In this document: positions 1 through 8,324 of the stretch, in pieces
Layout of the letters: each line of letters starts with the position of its first letter
How positions within the stretch are numbered: the stretch's first letter is position 1
NCBI RefSeq assembly: GCF_018131015.1
Contig: NZ_JAFCJJ010000034.1
Coordinates: forward strand, 1-64,000
DNA length: 64,000 nucleotides
Reading direction: 5' to 3'
DNA from: Bradyrhizobium diazoefficiens
Lineage (GTDB): Bacteria > Pseudomonadota > Alphaproteobacteria > Rhizobiales > Xanthobacteraceae
Made by a program: the position numbers and the translations under genes
The notes under the pieces: generated by a model
What the model was told of the DNA's origin: nothing
The model's database searches: none
What the model saw: only the letters and a program-made list of their open reading frames with translations

Positions 1-314
1 GCACGCCGCGGCGCGAATTCCTCTATGTCGACGACATGGCCGATGCCTGCGTGCACCTGATGAAGACCTATTCGGGTTCGGAGCTCGTCAACATCGGCAC
101 CGGCAGGGACATCACCATCGCCGAGTTCGCTCGCGTCGTTGCCGGTGTCGTCGGCTACGAAGGTGCGATCTCCTTCGACACGTCGCGTCCCGACGGCACG
201 CCGCGCAAGCTGCTCGATGTCAGCCGTCTCGAAAAGCTCGGCTGGCGCGCGCGCACCTCACTGGTGGAGGGTATCGATCTCGCCTATCGGGGATACCTAA
301 CCGACCCGCAATGA
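1..314 (+). CDS. fcl: GDP-L-fucose synthase, C-terminal part (cut by window start)
   Basis: This is the last ~104 codons of a GDP-4-keto-6-deoxymannose 3,5-epimerase/4-reductase, with complete codons from base 3. The segment EFLYVDDMADACVHLM followed by NIGTG is the typical C-terminal substrate-binding part of the family, which belongs to the extended short-chain dehydrogenases. The product makes GDP-L-fucose for surface polysaccharide. The same region occurs again at about 6765-7030 with roughly 88-90% nucleotide identity by eye, so this is one of two paralogues. The N-terminal Rossmann half lies outside the window, so whether this copy is intact cannot be judged. Confidence 0.85.
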   Translation, partial: TPRREFLYVDDMADACVHLMKTYSGSELVNIGTGRDITIAEFARVVAGVVGYEGAISFDTSRPDGTPRKLLDVSRLEKLGWRARTSLVEGIDLAYRGYLTDPQ

Positions 315-906
315 TTGCGCCTCAGAAGGATGTCAAAGGAAAATTTCGTCAGAGTCTCACAAATAGCCTGTCCCTTGCCGATCCGAGCAAGACCGGCGGA
401 CGATCTGAGAGAGTGGCTGTCATCGGCTCGCAATGCTTGGCGTTGTTATCGTTGATGGGTCAGATCGTCTTCCCAATGCGTTGATTTGCGGCGCATTTTC
501 GTCGACGGAATTCTAGCATTAGACCGCCGCTCGGGGTTGCGCCGGAATCTGGGAGATAGTTGTACGAGTTTCATGGAAGGTCTAAAATCGGCGTCAACAG
601 GGGTGATTGACATGGCCGGCAGCCACCGATGCAGACCTATCGATTACTGGACGCTGCCGTGCGTCCCATATTGGACGCGCTAGGCTGTTGGACGTCCTTG
701 GCTGCGTCGCTGCCCCATAGCCGGAAGCCACGCCAATAATACGGCTTTTTCAACTGGTGTGAAGGATAGAGCCGGGACGCGAGTGCAGGTCTATGTCATT
801 GTTTTCACTTGCATGCTAAGGGACTGGGAGGTCCAAGCCGGTCACACCAAAGAACGACCGGGCATGACTTGGCCCGCTTCGCCTCCTAGGGCACGTAGAG
901 AATCAG
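315..906. other. Gene-poor stretch, no recognisable gene
   Basis: About 590 bases between the fcl 3' end and the methyltransferase gene. Only short reading frames without family resemblance occur (for example 330-455, 41 codons, and 486-683, 65 codons). Composition is less G/C-rich than the core genes. It may hold the promoter of the downstream polysaccharide genes, but I cannot pick out convincing boxes. Confidence 0.4.
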
Positions 907-1758
907 ATGCATGTGAATGCTGCCCTGTTTAGGGCGAAAGAGCTACTTGATGCCGCGCTGGTGCCAGTACACGCCTGGAGAGGGAGTCCCCCATGGAGCC
1001 TCGGGTACTACACGAGAAAAAAGCGGGCCATTATGCGCGCAATCGACGAAGAGTCAGTGCGTCCCAATACGCCGCTTCCTCCTGCCTTTGGCGTGGCCCT
1101 TGATGAGCGGATAGTCGAATATCCTTGGTTGTTTTCGCGCCTGAGAGCGGTTGGAGAGCTTGGAAAGGTATTGGACGCAGGCTCGACGCTTAATCACGAA
1201 TATATATTGAATCGCGCTCCGCTGGCGAAGGCAAACCTGACCTTAATGACGCTTGCACCAGAAAAGCGGTGCTACTGGTACAAAAACTATTCGTACGTCT
1301 TTGGCGACTTCCGAACAAGTCCGTTTAGAGACGAGTTGTTCGATACGCTCATCTGTATCTCGACGCTTGAGCACGTCGGGCTGGACAACACACTGTTGTA
1401 TACGACGGACCGGAGCAAGGCTGAAAACGATAGATTCGGCTTCTCGGAAGCCGTCTCGGAATTCAAACGTATCGTCCGGCGCGGTGGCCGATGCTTTATC
1501 ACCGTGCCTTACGGACAACACCAGGACTTTGGTTGGTTCCAGCTGTTTGATGCTCGAATGCTAGAGCAGCTCATCAACGCATTTGGACCACTCAGCTACG
1601 AGGTAGAGTTCTTCAAATATAGCCGGTTGGGCTGGGAGAGGGCTTCCCAGCTCGAAGTTGAGGATGCGACAGCGTTCGATCCCCATAGCGGCCGCGGCCG
1701 CGCGGACGACAGGGCGGGTTGCGCGCGTGCAATTGCCTGCATTCAGATGATCAAATGA
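907..1758 (+). CDS. SAM-dependent methyltransferase of a polysaccharide cluster
   Basis: The 283-residue product has class I methyltransferase features: a motif I-like VLDAGSTLNHEYIL near residue 95, an acidic LFDTLICISTLEHVGLD around residues 147-162, and the post-motif VRRGGRCFITVPYG near residue 197. It probably methylates a sugar or a nucleotide-linked intermediate. The substrate cannot be read from sequence, and the motif I glycines are atypical (AGS rather than GxG). The stop codon overlaps the start of the next gene (ATGA at 1755-1758), so the two are probably translationally coupled. The start was chosen as the first ATG giving full length; no strong Shine-Dalgarno is seen. Confidence 0.75.
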   Translation: MHVNAALFRAKELLDAALVPVHAWRGSPPWSLGYYTRKKRAIMRAIDEESVRPNTPLPPAFGVALDERIVEYPWLFSRLRAVGELGKVLDAGSTLNHEYILNRAPLAKANLTLMTLAPEKRCYWYKNYSYVFGDFRTSPFRDELFDTLICISTLEHVGLDNTLLYTTDRSKAENDRFGFSEAVSEFKRIVRRGGRCFITVPYGQHQDFGWFQLFDARMLEQLINAFGPLSYEVEFFKYSRLGWERASQLEVEDATAFDPHSGRGRADDRAGCARAIACIQMIK

Positions 1759-2324
1759 ATCTTGATCTCCTTGTGCAACGCCTTTTGAGGCGTCCAACTT
1801 GTGAACTCGGCGTCGGCGCACGGCTCCTGAGCACGGCCAGAATACGAAACATCCGTCGCGACCAAAAGTGTATTCGTATCGGGGACCACAGCATCGTTCG
1901 CGGCGAACTGCTGACCTTTGCTCACGGGGGGCGGATCGAACTCGGCTCATGGTGCTACATCGGCGAAGGTGCGCGCATCTGGTCGGGCACCTCCATTTCA
2001 ATCGGAAATCGTGTATTGGTCGCTCACGGCGCCAATTTGTTCGACAATCTCACGCATCCCATTGATCATCATGCCCGGCACCAGCAAATCAGAGAGATCT
2101 TCACGAAAGGCCATCCCCGTAGCATTGATCTGGATGATCGTCCGGTAACGATCGACGATGATGCGTGGATTGGAGCGGGTGCCTATGTTCTTCGAGGGGT
2201 TCGAATTGGGGCGCGTGCCGTGATTGGTGCGGGCGCGGTTGTTACGAAGGATGTCGAGGCCGATACCATCGTCGCCGGCAATCCGGCTGTCGTGATAGGC
2301 CGAGTTGGCACGCCCGATGAGTAA
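1755..2324 (+). CDS. Hexapeptide-repeat acyltransferase
   Basis: A 189-residue left-handed beta-helix protein. Repeats of the [I/V]GxGxx type run from about residue 60 to the C terminus, for example IELGSWCYIGEGARIWSG and IGARAVIGAGAVVTKDV. It ends in the usual AGNPAVVIGRV coenzyme-A-binding turn. Such enzymes O- or N-acetylate sugars of O-antigen or capsule, using acetyl-CoA in the cytoplasm. The ATG at 1755 overlaps the preceding TGA, which fixes the start; a longer in-frame start at 1719 would overlap the methyltransferase gene more. It is the second gene of the polysaccharide run. Confidence 0.82.
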   Translation: MNLDLLVQRLLRRPTCELGVGARLLSTARIRNIRRDQKCIRIGDHSIVRGELLTFAHGGRIELGSWCYIGEGARIWSGTSISIGNRVLVAHGANLFDNLTHPIDHHARHQQIREIFTKGHPRSIDLDDRPVTIDDDAWIGAGAYVLRGVRIGARAVIGAGAVVTKDVEADTIVAGNPAVVIGRVGTPDE

Positions 2325-2360
2325 AGGACGCGCCTTCTTGCGCTGCAAAAAGGGCTGCAC

Positions 2361-3287
2361 ATGAGCGTCTGGGTGACTGGGGGCAATGGCTTCATCGGTC
2401 GGCACCTCATTCGGTATCTCGCGAATCAAGGCGAGACGGTGTGTGGCCTCGGGCACGGCGCCATCGACGAGGTGGATCGGCACCGACTGGGGTTGGCCGA
2501 CTGGATCAGCGGCGAAGTAAGCGCACCAAATCTGGACGCGCTGGCGAGTCGTGGCGGTACTCCGTCTGCCGTCTTCCATCTTGCAGGCGGATCGTCGGTC
2601 GCGCGCTCGATCGAGCAACCGTATGAGGATTTCTCCCGCACGGCTATCGCCACGGCCAGCCTGCTCGAATGGCTGCGCCACTCGTCTCCCGACTCTCGGT
2701 TGATTGTTGCCTCCAGCGCCGCAGTCTACGGCGCGCATCACGTCGGCGCGATTTCAGAGGACGTCGGGACGCAGCCGGTGTCGCCCTATGGTCACCATAA
2801 GCTGGTCATGGAGCAACTCTGCCGCAGCTACGCGAGTTCGTTCGGTATCCAGGCCACCATCGTCCGTCTGTTCTCGGTCTACGGTCCCTCCTTGCGCAAG
2901 CAGCTGCTCTGGGACATCTGCTTGCGCCTGGGACAAGGACAGCGGCAGCTCGTCCTCGGTGGCGCTGGCAATGAGGAGCGGGACTGGGTCGATGTGCGTG
3001 ACGCCGTACGGCTGATGGCGCAACTCGCCCAAGATGGCAGCCAGCCATTCAAGCTGCTAAACGGCGGCAGCGGCATCGGAACTACCGTTGCAGAGATCGC
3101 GGATCTCGTGACGAGTGCCTGGGGCGGCGGAATCGACGTGCGTTTCTCGGGATCTTCCCGGGCCGGTGATCCCTTCAGTCTCGTCTCCGACGCGCGGCAG
3201 CTTGTCGCGCTCCGATTCAAATGGTGTATTCCTGTAGAGGAAGGGATCAAAAACTATGTGAGCTGGTTCAAGGAGCAGGCACGTTGA
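2361..3287 (+). CDS. NAD-dependent epimerase/dehydratase (nucleotide-sugar)
   Basis: A 308-residue extended SDR protein. The N terminus VTGGNGFIGRHL is the Rossmann GxxGxxG loop. FHLAGGSSV follows near residue 73, then the catalytic serine region VASSAAVYG and the active-site SPYGHHKLVME (YxxxK). C-terminal NGGSGIGTTVAEIADLV is the usual sugar-binding end. It should epimerise, reduce or dehydrate an NDP-sugar; the exact substrate is unknown. An AAGGG-like ribosome binding site lies about 8 bases before the ATG. Its TGA overlaps the TTG start of the following glycosyltransferase gene. Confidence 0.82.
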   Translation: MSVWVTGGNGFIGRHLIRYLANQGETVCGLGHGAIDEVDRHRLGLADWISGEVSAPNLDALASRGGTPSAVFHLAGGSSVARSIEQPYEDFSRTAIATASLLEWLRHSSPDSRLIVASSAAVYGAHHVGAISEDVGTQPVSPYGHHKLVMEQLCRSYASSFGIQATIVRLFSVYGPSLRKQLLWDICLRLGQGQRQLVLGGAGNEERDWVDVRDAVRLMAQLAQDGSQPFKLLNGGSGIGTTVAEIADLVTSAWGGGIDVRFSGSSRAGDPFSLVSDARQLVALRFKWCIPVEEGIKNYVSWFKEQAR

Positions 3288-4444
3288 GCGCCATTCGTCC
3301 GATCCGAGTCGCCTTCACGTTGATTTCTCGCAAGACCTGGGCGGGCGGTTACAACTATCAGCTCAACTTATTCAACGCGCTGGGCAAGTATTGCCCCGGC
3401 GCGATCACGCCCATCGTATTCGCAGGACAAGCCTATGATGTCGGCGAGCTTGAGCCCGTTCGACAGACAACGGCTGTCGAAGTTGTCCGCGCTCAATGTT
3501 TTGACCGGTCGTCACTTGCCTCGCTTGTACCGACCTTGTTCGCGCAGGATCGTGGCGCGATCAATACTTTTCGTGCCAACAAGATAGATGCCGTCTGGGA
3601 GAATGCCCGCTTCTTCGGGTGGAGGTCTCCCTATCCAACGGTTGCCTGGATCCCCGATCTGCAGCATAGGCAGCTGCCGCATTTGTTCTCGGACAGGGCG
3701 AGGTGGCGGCGTGAACTGGGTTTTCAGCTGCAGGTACTTTCGGGCCGTACCATTGTGCTCAGCAGCCTTAGCGCCGAGCGCCACTGCCTCGCCTACTATC
3801 CGCCGACCAAGGGCAGAACGGCCGTCGTGAGGTTCGCCACCGAGCCCTCGCCTAAATTGCTTGGGCTCGACCCCGTACAGGTGCTGCAGAAGCACGACCT
3901 GCCACGTACGTATTTTTACCTGCCCAACCAGTTCTGGCGGCACAAGAACCACAAGATCGTGCTGGACGCGCTCGCCATGCTCTCACAGCGGGGTGTCCGT
4001 CCCGTGATTGTCGCCTCCGGTGGCCGCGATCCGAACGACCCGGAGTATTTGGATCAGATTGTTCGCGAGGCGGCGGATCGCGGGCTGGCGCAGCAATTCC
4101 GCTATCTCGGAATGGTTCCACTGCCGGAAGTCTATGCCCTGCTGCGCGCCAGCGCTGCGCTGATCAATCCGTCGCGCTTCGAGGGCTGGAGCACCACTGT
4201 GGAGGAAGCGAAATCGTTCGGCGTTCCGATGGTTCTGTCCGACATCGATGTGCATCGTGAGCAGGCCGAAGATGGGGCGCTCTATTTCCACCCGGACGAT
4301 CCCCATAGGCTCGCCAACCATCTGCAGAGTTTCGCAAAGCCGGCCTTTGTCGTCCGCGATATGAACAAGGAGCTGGGAGAGCGCGTGCGACAATTTGCCG
4401 AGAGCTTCGTATTCACAATTGAACGGGTTCTTCGCGAGCGATGA
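3284..4444 (+). CDS. Glycosyltransferase, GT4 family
   Basis: A 386-residue GT-B fold enzyme. The C-terminal half carries the hallmark FYLPNQFWRHKNHKIVLDAL, then FRYLGMVPLPEVYALLRASA and the donor-binding NPSRFEGWSTTVEEAKSFG (E-x7-E). The N-terminal TLISRKTWAGGYNYQLNL is the acceptor-side glycine loop. It transfers a sugar onto a growing polysaccharide at the inner membrane face. I place the start at TTG 3284, which shares bases with the previous stop (TTGA) and follows an AAGGAG at 3270-3275. A longer frame from 3221 would overlap the epimerase gene by over 60 bases. Confidence 0.82.
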   Translation: MSAIRPIRVAFTLISRKTWAGGYNYQLNLFNALGKYCPGAITPIVFAGQAYDVGELEPVRQTTAVEVVRAQCFDRSSLASLVPTLFAQDRGAINTFRANKIDAVWENARFFGWRSPYPTVAWIPDLQHRQLPHLFSDRARWRRELGFQLQVLSGRTIVLSSLSAERHCLAYYPPTKGRTAVVRFATEPSPKLLGLDPVQVLQKHDLPRTYFYLPNQFWRHKNHKIVLDALAMLSQRGVRPVIVASGGRDPNDPEYLDQIVREAADRGLAQQFRYLGMVPLPEVYALLRASAALINPSRFEGWSTTVEEAKSFGVPMVLSDIDVHREQAEDGALYFHPDDPHRLANHLQSFAKPAFVVRDMNKELGERVRQFAESFVFTIERVLRER

Positions 4445-4508
4445 ATGGATATGTAAGAGTGCTTGATAGCTGTCGCATGCTGCGGAAGCTCCAACCCGCC
4501 GGGACACA

Positions 4509-5447
4509 ATGAAGAGACGGACTGTACTCGTTACCGGCGCGAATGGATTTATCGGGCGCAATCTCGTTCCGATTCTTGAAGCGCGAGGTTACGTCGTTCG
4601 CCGCGCAGTCCGTGCAGGGGCGATGCTCGAGAATGATATCGAAGTTGGTTCGATCGGACCGGCGACTGACTGGGAAAGCGCTACAGCGGGTGTAGATGCC
4701 GTCATTCATTTGGCTGCTCGGGTTCATCATCCGAACGAGGAGCACGCCGCAGAGCTGTACAAATCGGTCAATGCGGAGGGCACGCTCCAGCTGGCGCATA
4801 CCGCAGCGCGCGCGAACGTTCGAAGATTCGTTTTCCTGAGCTCGATACTCGTCAACGGAAGCTGCACCGATGGGAAAGCTCCGTTTACCGAGAAGGACCA
4901 AGTTAGCCCCCGGGGTGTTTACGGCCAGTCCAAAGCCGCCGCGGAATCCGGTCTTCAACAACTCGCGGCAGAGTCCCAAATGAGTGTCTGCATTGTGCGT
5001 CCACCGCTCGTGTATGGGCGTGACGCGGTCGGCAACTTCCGTCAGTTGGTCAGAGCGATTAGAATTGGGATCCCGCTTCCCTTTGGCCTTGTTAATAACC
5101 GAAGATCATTTGTTAGCGTTCAGAATCTAGCGTCGTTTATTTCGGTGGCGACCGAGTTGGAATTCTACACCGGTTGCAAAACGTTCCTTGTCGCCGACGC
5201 TGAGCAGGTATCACTTTCGAACTTCATTCGGCGAATGGGAAGCGCCATGGATAGATCTCCCATACTGGTGCCTATTCCGGTCGGGTTGTTGGAATTTGCA
5301 GCAAACGTCATTAAGCCTGGACTGCGTGACAGTCTTTTGGGCTCCATGGAAATTGACACCTCGGCAGCCCTATCAACTGGCTGGAGAGCCCCCCTCAGCA
5401 TGGATGATGGTTTGAAACTTGCTTTTAACAGGTCCACTTCGATCTGA
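4509..5447 (+). CDS. NAD-dependent epimerase, UndPP-GlcNAc/UDP-sugar 4-epimerase type
   Basis: A 312-residue extended SDR with VLVTGANGFIGRNLV at residues 5-19, VIHLAARVHH near residue 64, VFLSSILVNG and the catalytic YGQSKAAAE. The short length and NNRRSFVSVQNLASFI resemble the Gne/Gnu branch, which converts GlcNAc to GalNAc at UDP- or undecaprenyl-diphosphate level. In other genomes this branch often precedes an initiating polyprenol-phosphate sugar transferase. No such partner follows here: the next 400 bases lack a recognisable gene, suggesting loss. G+C is clearly lower than in the core genes. Confidence 0.78.
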   Translation: MKRRTVLVTGANGFIGRNLVPILEARGYVVRRAVRAGAMLENDIEVGSIGPATDWESATAGVDAVIHLAARVHHPNEEHAAELYKSVNAEGTLQLAHTAARANVRRFVFLSSILVNGSCTDGKAPFTEKDQVSPRGVYGQSKAAAESGLQQLAAESQMSVCIVRPPLVYGRDAVGNFRQLVRAIRIGIPLPFGLVNNRRSFVSVQNLASFISVATELEFYTGCKTFLVADAEQVSLSNFIRRMGSAMDRSPILVPIPVGLLEFAANVIKPGLRDSLLGSMEIDTSAALSTGWRAPLSMDDGLKLAFNRSTSI

Positions 5448-5582
5448 GCAGAACTTCGCTCTGGCTCTCCGAGGTGGTTCAAGCTTGGGGCGCAGAAGTT
5501 TGATAGCAGTCCAAAAGATTCGAATCGTCTGCATTTCGGTCACGTTGCAGTTCCAGAAATGATCCCGAGGCCGGCATCAGCG

Positions 5583-5738
5583 TTATTGCCGTCGCACGGT
5601 GTTGTCCTGTACGCCAATATCGATCGGCCAAAGCTCTCCGGCTTGCTTGATTCCTTCATCGCGACCGTTCTGAAAACCAATCCAATAGCAGTAAGAACCC
5701 AAAGTGACCAGACAGGCAGTGATCAGGATGTAAATCAT
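5583..5738 (-). CDS. Possible 51-residue single-span membrane protein
   Basis: A short complementary-strand frame beginning MIYILITACLVTLGSYCYWI. The first ~20 residues form one hydrophobic span, and the remainder is polar (QNGRDEGIKQAGELWPIDIG). A TATAAT hexamer on the same strand lies at 5794-5789, about 50 bases upstream, and could be a -10 box; no good -35 is seen. The ribosome binding site is weak. It resembles no family I know. It sits in an otherwise empty 400-base gap, so it could be a real small protein or chance. Confidence 0.3.
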   Translation of the reverse strand: MIYILITACLVTLGSYCYWIGFQNGRDEGIKQAGELWPIDIGVQDNTVRRQ

Positions 5739-5861
5739 GGCTCGGATCCCGTGGCCCCGGTCTGCGGTGGTTGATAAGGCGGCTAATCATTATACATTCG
5801 AAGCGAAACGGGCGATAGCGTTTCGATGCACATCGAAGTAGTAGTGTGATACCCGCTCGGC

Positions 5862-6150
5862 GCGCGAGATGGTCGAGCTCGCTTCACGCAGGTCGGCCGC
5901 CGCATCGAATGGCCCGGCAAGGGTGTCGACGGGACCGGCATCGATGCGAAGAGCGGCAAGATCCTGGTCAAGATCGATCCGTCCTAGTTCCGACCGACCG
6001 AGGTCGATCTGCTCGTCGGACGCCAGCAAGGCGCGGAAGGTGCTCGGCTGGAAGCCGAAGCGGACCTTCAACCAGCTCGTCGCGGAGATGGTGGCGAGCG
6101 ATCTGGCCGAGGCAAAACGGGACGCCGCAAATGGCAAACGCGGCCTTTGA
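5862..6150 (+). pseudogene. gmd: GDP-mannose 4,6-dehydratase remnant (C-terminal ~95 codons)
   Basis: The tail of Gmd is recognisable in pieces: REMVELA, then after a frame change TQVGRRIEWPGKGVD and GIDAKSGKILVKIDP. A TAG at about 5986 sits where tyrosine of the usual RYFRPTEVDLL is expected. After another frame change come DASKARKVLGWKPKRTF and QLVAEMVASDLAEAKR, ending at 6150. At least two frameshifts and one nonsense codon are present and the N-terminal three quarters is missing, so no GDP-4-keto-6-deoxymannose can be made from this copy. The 20-base overlap with the following fcl start keeps the ancestral gmd-fcl arrangement. Confidence 0.85.
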
Positions 6151-7155
6151 GCTGAAGGGCAGGACCGTCTACGTCGCCGGCCATCGCGGCATGGTCGGCA
6201 GCGCCCTCTTGCGCCGGTTGGCGCGGGAAGACGTCGAACTGCTCACGGCGGACCGCCGCGAGGTCGACCTCTGCAACCAGGCGGCCGTGTTCGACTGGTT
6301 CGCGAAGGCGAAGCCGCAGGTCGTGTTTCTCGCTGCCGCGAAGGTCGGCGGCATCGTCGCGAACGACACGCTGCGCGCCGAGTTCATCTACGACAACATC
6401 GCGATCGCGGCCAATGTGATCCATGCGGCGCATCTGAACGGCGCCGAGAAGCTGATGTTTCTGGGCTCCTCCTGCATCTATCCGAAGCTCGCGGCGCAGC
6501 CTTTGCGCGAGGATTCCATGCTGACCGGCCCGCTGGAGCCGACCAACGAGCCCTATGCGATCGCCAAGATCGCCGGCATCAAGATGGTGGAGGCCTATCG
6601 CAGCCAGTATGGATCCGACTTCATCAGCGTGATGCCGACCAATCTCTACAGTCCCGGCGACAACTATCACCCCGATACAGCCATGTGGTCGCGGCCCTGA
6701 TCCGGCGCTTCCACGAGGCGAAGGAAGCGGGCGCGGCGAGCGTGGTGGTCTGGGGCACCGGCACGCCGCAGCGCGAGTTCCTTTATGTCGACGACATGGC
6801 GGATGCCTGCGTGCACCTGATGAAGACCTATTCGGGGGCGGAACTGGTCAACATCGGCACCGGCGAGGACATCACCATCGCCGAATTCGCCCGCGTCGTC
6901 GCCGAGGTCGTGGGCTATGGCGGCACGATCTCTTTCGACCCCTCGCGTCCCGACGGCACGCCGCGCAAACTGCTCGACGTCAGCCGTCTCGCAGGTTTAG
7001 GCTGGCGAGCCAGGACCTCGGTTCAGGATGGCCTGAAGCGCGCGTATCGTATTTGTCGCAAGAGTAGGAGAGTGTGCATCTGCCAGTTTAATCGACCCGC
7101 ACGCGGAAAGTGGAGGGCTGCGCTTCAGCGGATCTGCGACAAAGCCCTTCCCTAA
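6131..7155 (+). pseudogene. fcl: GDP-L-fucose synthase, frameshifted
   Basis: The N-terminal half, from ATG 6131, reads VYVAGHRGMVGSAL, AAAKVGGIVAND, LGSSCIYPKLA and the catalytic EPYAIAKIAG, as in intact Fcl. At 6674-6677 one C appears to be missing within what should be DHSHVVAALIRRFHEAK. The frame therefore stops at 6700, while the correct C-terminal frame resumes from about 6677. The end is also abnormal: after LKRAY the usual short tail is replaced by about 30 unrelated residues. A sequencing error could explain the single deletion, but the neighbouring decayed gmd supports genuine loss. Function in GDP-fucose synthesis is probably lost. Confidence 0.85.
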
Positions 7156-7335
7156 TAGGACGCTGAGCAGCATCAGAGAGACAGAATCAAGCCAATTTGG
7201 ACATGACCAGGACCGAGCGGCGCGCGACGGAGCTGCTCGGAGGGCGATGCGGTCCTACCGCATACATATTGAAATGAAGCAGTGATTGTCGGAAGATCGG
7301 CGACACCCCTTGCAATTTAGGTCAGTGAGCTTTTG

Positions 7336-7845
7336 ATGCGTCCAGCGGTGTTTTTTGATCGTGATGGCGTTCTCAATGAGGACGATGGTTATGCTTTTGA
7401 TCCGGCCAAGATCCGGTGGGTGCAAGGAGCCAAGCAAGCCGTAAAAGCAGTCAATGATGCCGGGTATTTTGCGTTTGTCGTAACGAACCAATCAGGAATC
7501 GCGAGGGGGTTTTACGAGGAGCGGCATGTTCGCAATTTGCACGAATGGATGTCGCGTGAACTCGCTATCGTTGGTGCCCATATCGATGCGTTCGAATTTT
7601 GCCCACATCACCCCGATGGCGTGATTGATAGCTACCGTGTCTTCTGCAACTGTCGTAAGCCGCAGCCTGGCATGATAGTAGCCCTGCTTGAGCGGTATCC
7701 CGTGGACATTAGTGCTAGCTTCATGATCGGTGACAAGAAGAGCGACCTTGCCGCGGCGCAGGCGGCCGGCATCGCAGCCTATCTGTTTAATGAGCCGAAC
7801 CTCCACGCCTTCATCGCCCCGCTATTAATCCTCCGCATTAACTGA
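7336..7845 (+). CDS. gmhB: HAD-IIIA phosphatase, GmhB-like (D,D-heptose 1,7-bisphosphate 7-phosphatase)
   Basis: A 169-residue HAD phosphatase. FFDRDGVLN at residues 6-14 gives the nucleophile and acid/base aspartates, VVTNQSGIARG is motif II, and CRKPQPGM plus IGDKKSDLAAA are motifs III and IV. The zinc-loop pattern CPHHP...CNC typical of GmhB is present. The enzyme removes the 7-phosphate from heptose bisphosphate on the ADP-heptose route to LPS core; HldE and HldD of that route are encoded at 59.4-62 kb. The start is the ATG at 7336 (a TTG directly precedes it). Two damaged relatives lie at 10.8-11.0 and 12.9-13.4 kb. The C terminus is slightly unusual. Confidence 0.8.
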   Translation: MRPAVFFDRDGVLNEDDGYAFDPAKIRWVQGAKQAVKAVNDAGYFAFVVTNQSGIARGFYEERHVRNLHEWMSRELAIVGAHIDAFEFCPHHPDGVIDSYRVFCNCRKPQPGMIVALLERYPVDISASFMIGDKKSDLAAAQAAGIAAYLFNEPNLHAFIAPLLILRIN

Positions 7846-8324
7846 TCTCGCCTCACGGCGGCGTGAGAGTGGAGCATTGATCCCATCGCTGTCGCGGAGA
7901 CGAATTGATCGATTGATAGGCGGGAGGGAAATTAGGTTGAATAGATCTTGAGTTCCCAATCAAGTATGTTTCTGAGTCGCCATGCTGGCGGCATAGGAGG
8001 CCAGCATGTTTGGATAACCATGTTCTTTGGATCTCCGTTTGGGTGTCGTGTCGGCGAACGAGCGTGCCGGGCACGTCAATGCGGCAAAGCGATATTTCGT
8101 CTTTTGACGGTGATGTTCAGAAGCCGGGCTCACGATGGAGTGCTTGCATCTCTCATGATAGTCCGAGGCATGGATGGCAAGGGCCATTCTACAGACGAGT
8201 AAGATCGGAACATCACCGCCTGAAGCGACGATATGATCGAGCCTTTCGCTGGCTAAAGCTGAGCTGCGGTAAAAAGGTTTTGATTCCCCGCGGCGTCTGC
8301 GATTTGCAGGTCTCGAAGGAGTAT
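7846..8324. other. Intergenic stretch without recognisable gene
   Basis: About 480 bases between gmhB and the ERF-family gene, which ends here on the other strand. Overlapping frames on both strands reach 84 and 168 codons but are rich in Arg/Ser/Cys shadow composition and match nothing I know. It may contain the left boundary of the integrated element. No direct repeat or palindrome stands out. Confidence 0.35.

Noticed and set aside
486..683. 65-codon plus-strand frame after the first fcl
   Set aside because: Short, no motif, no ribosome binding site; sequence looks degraded.
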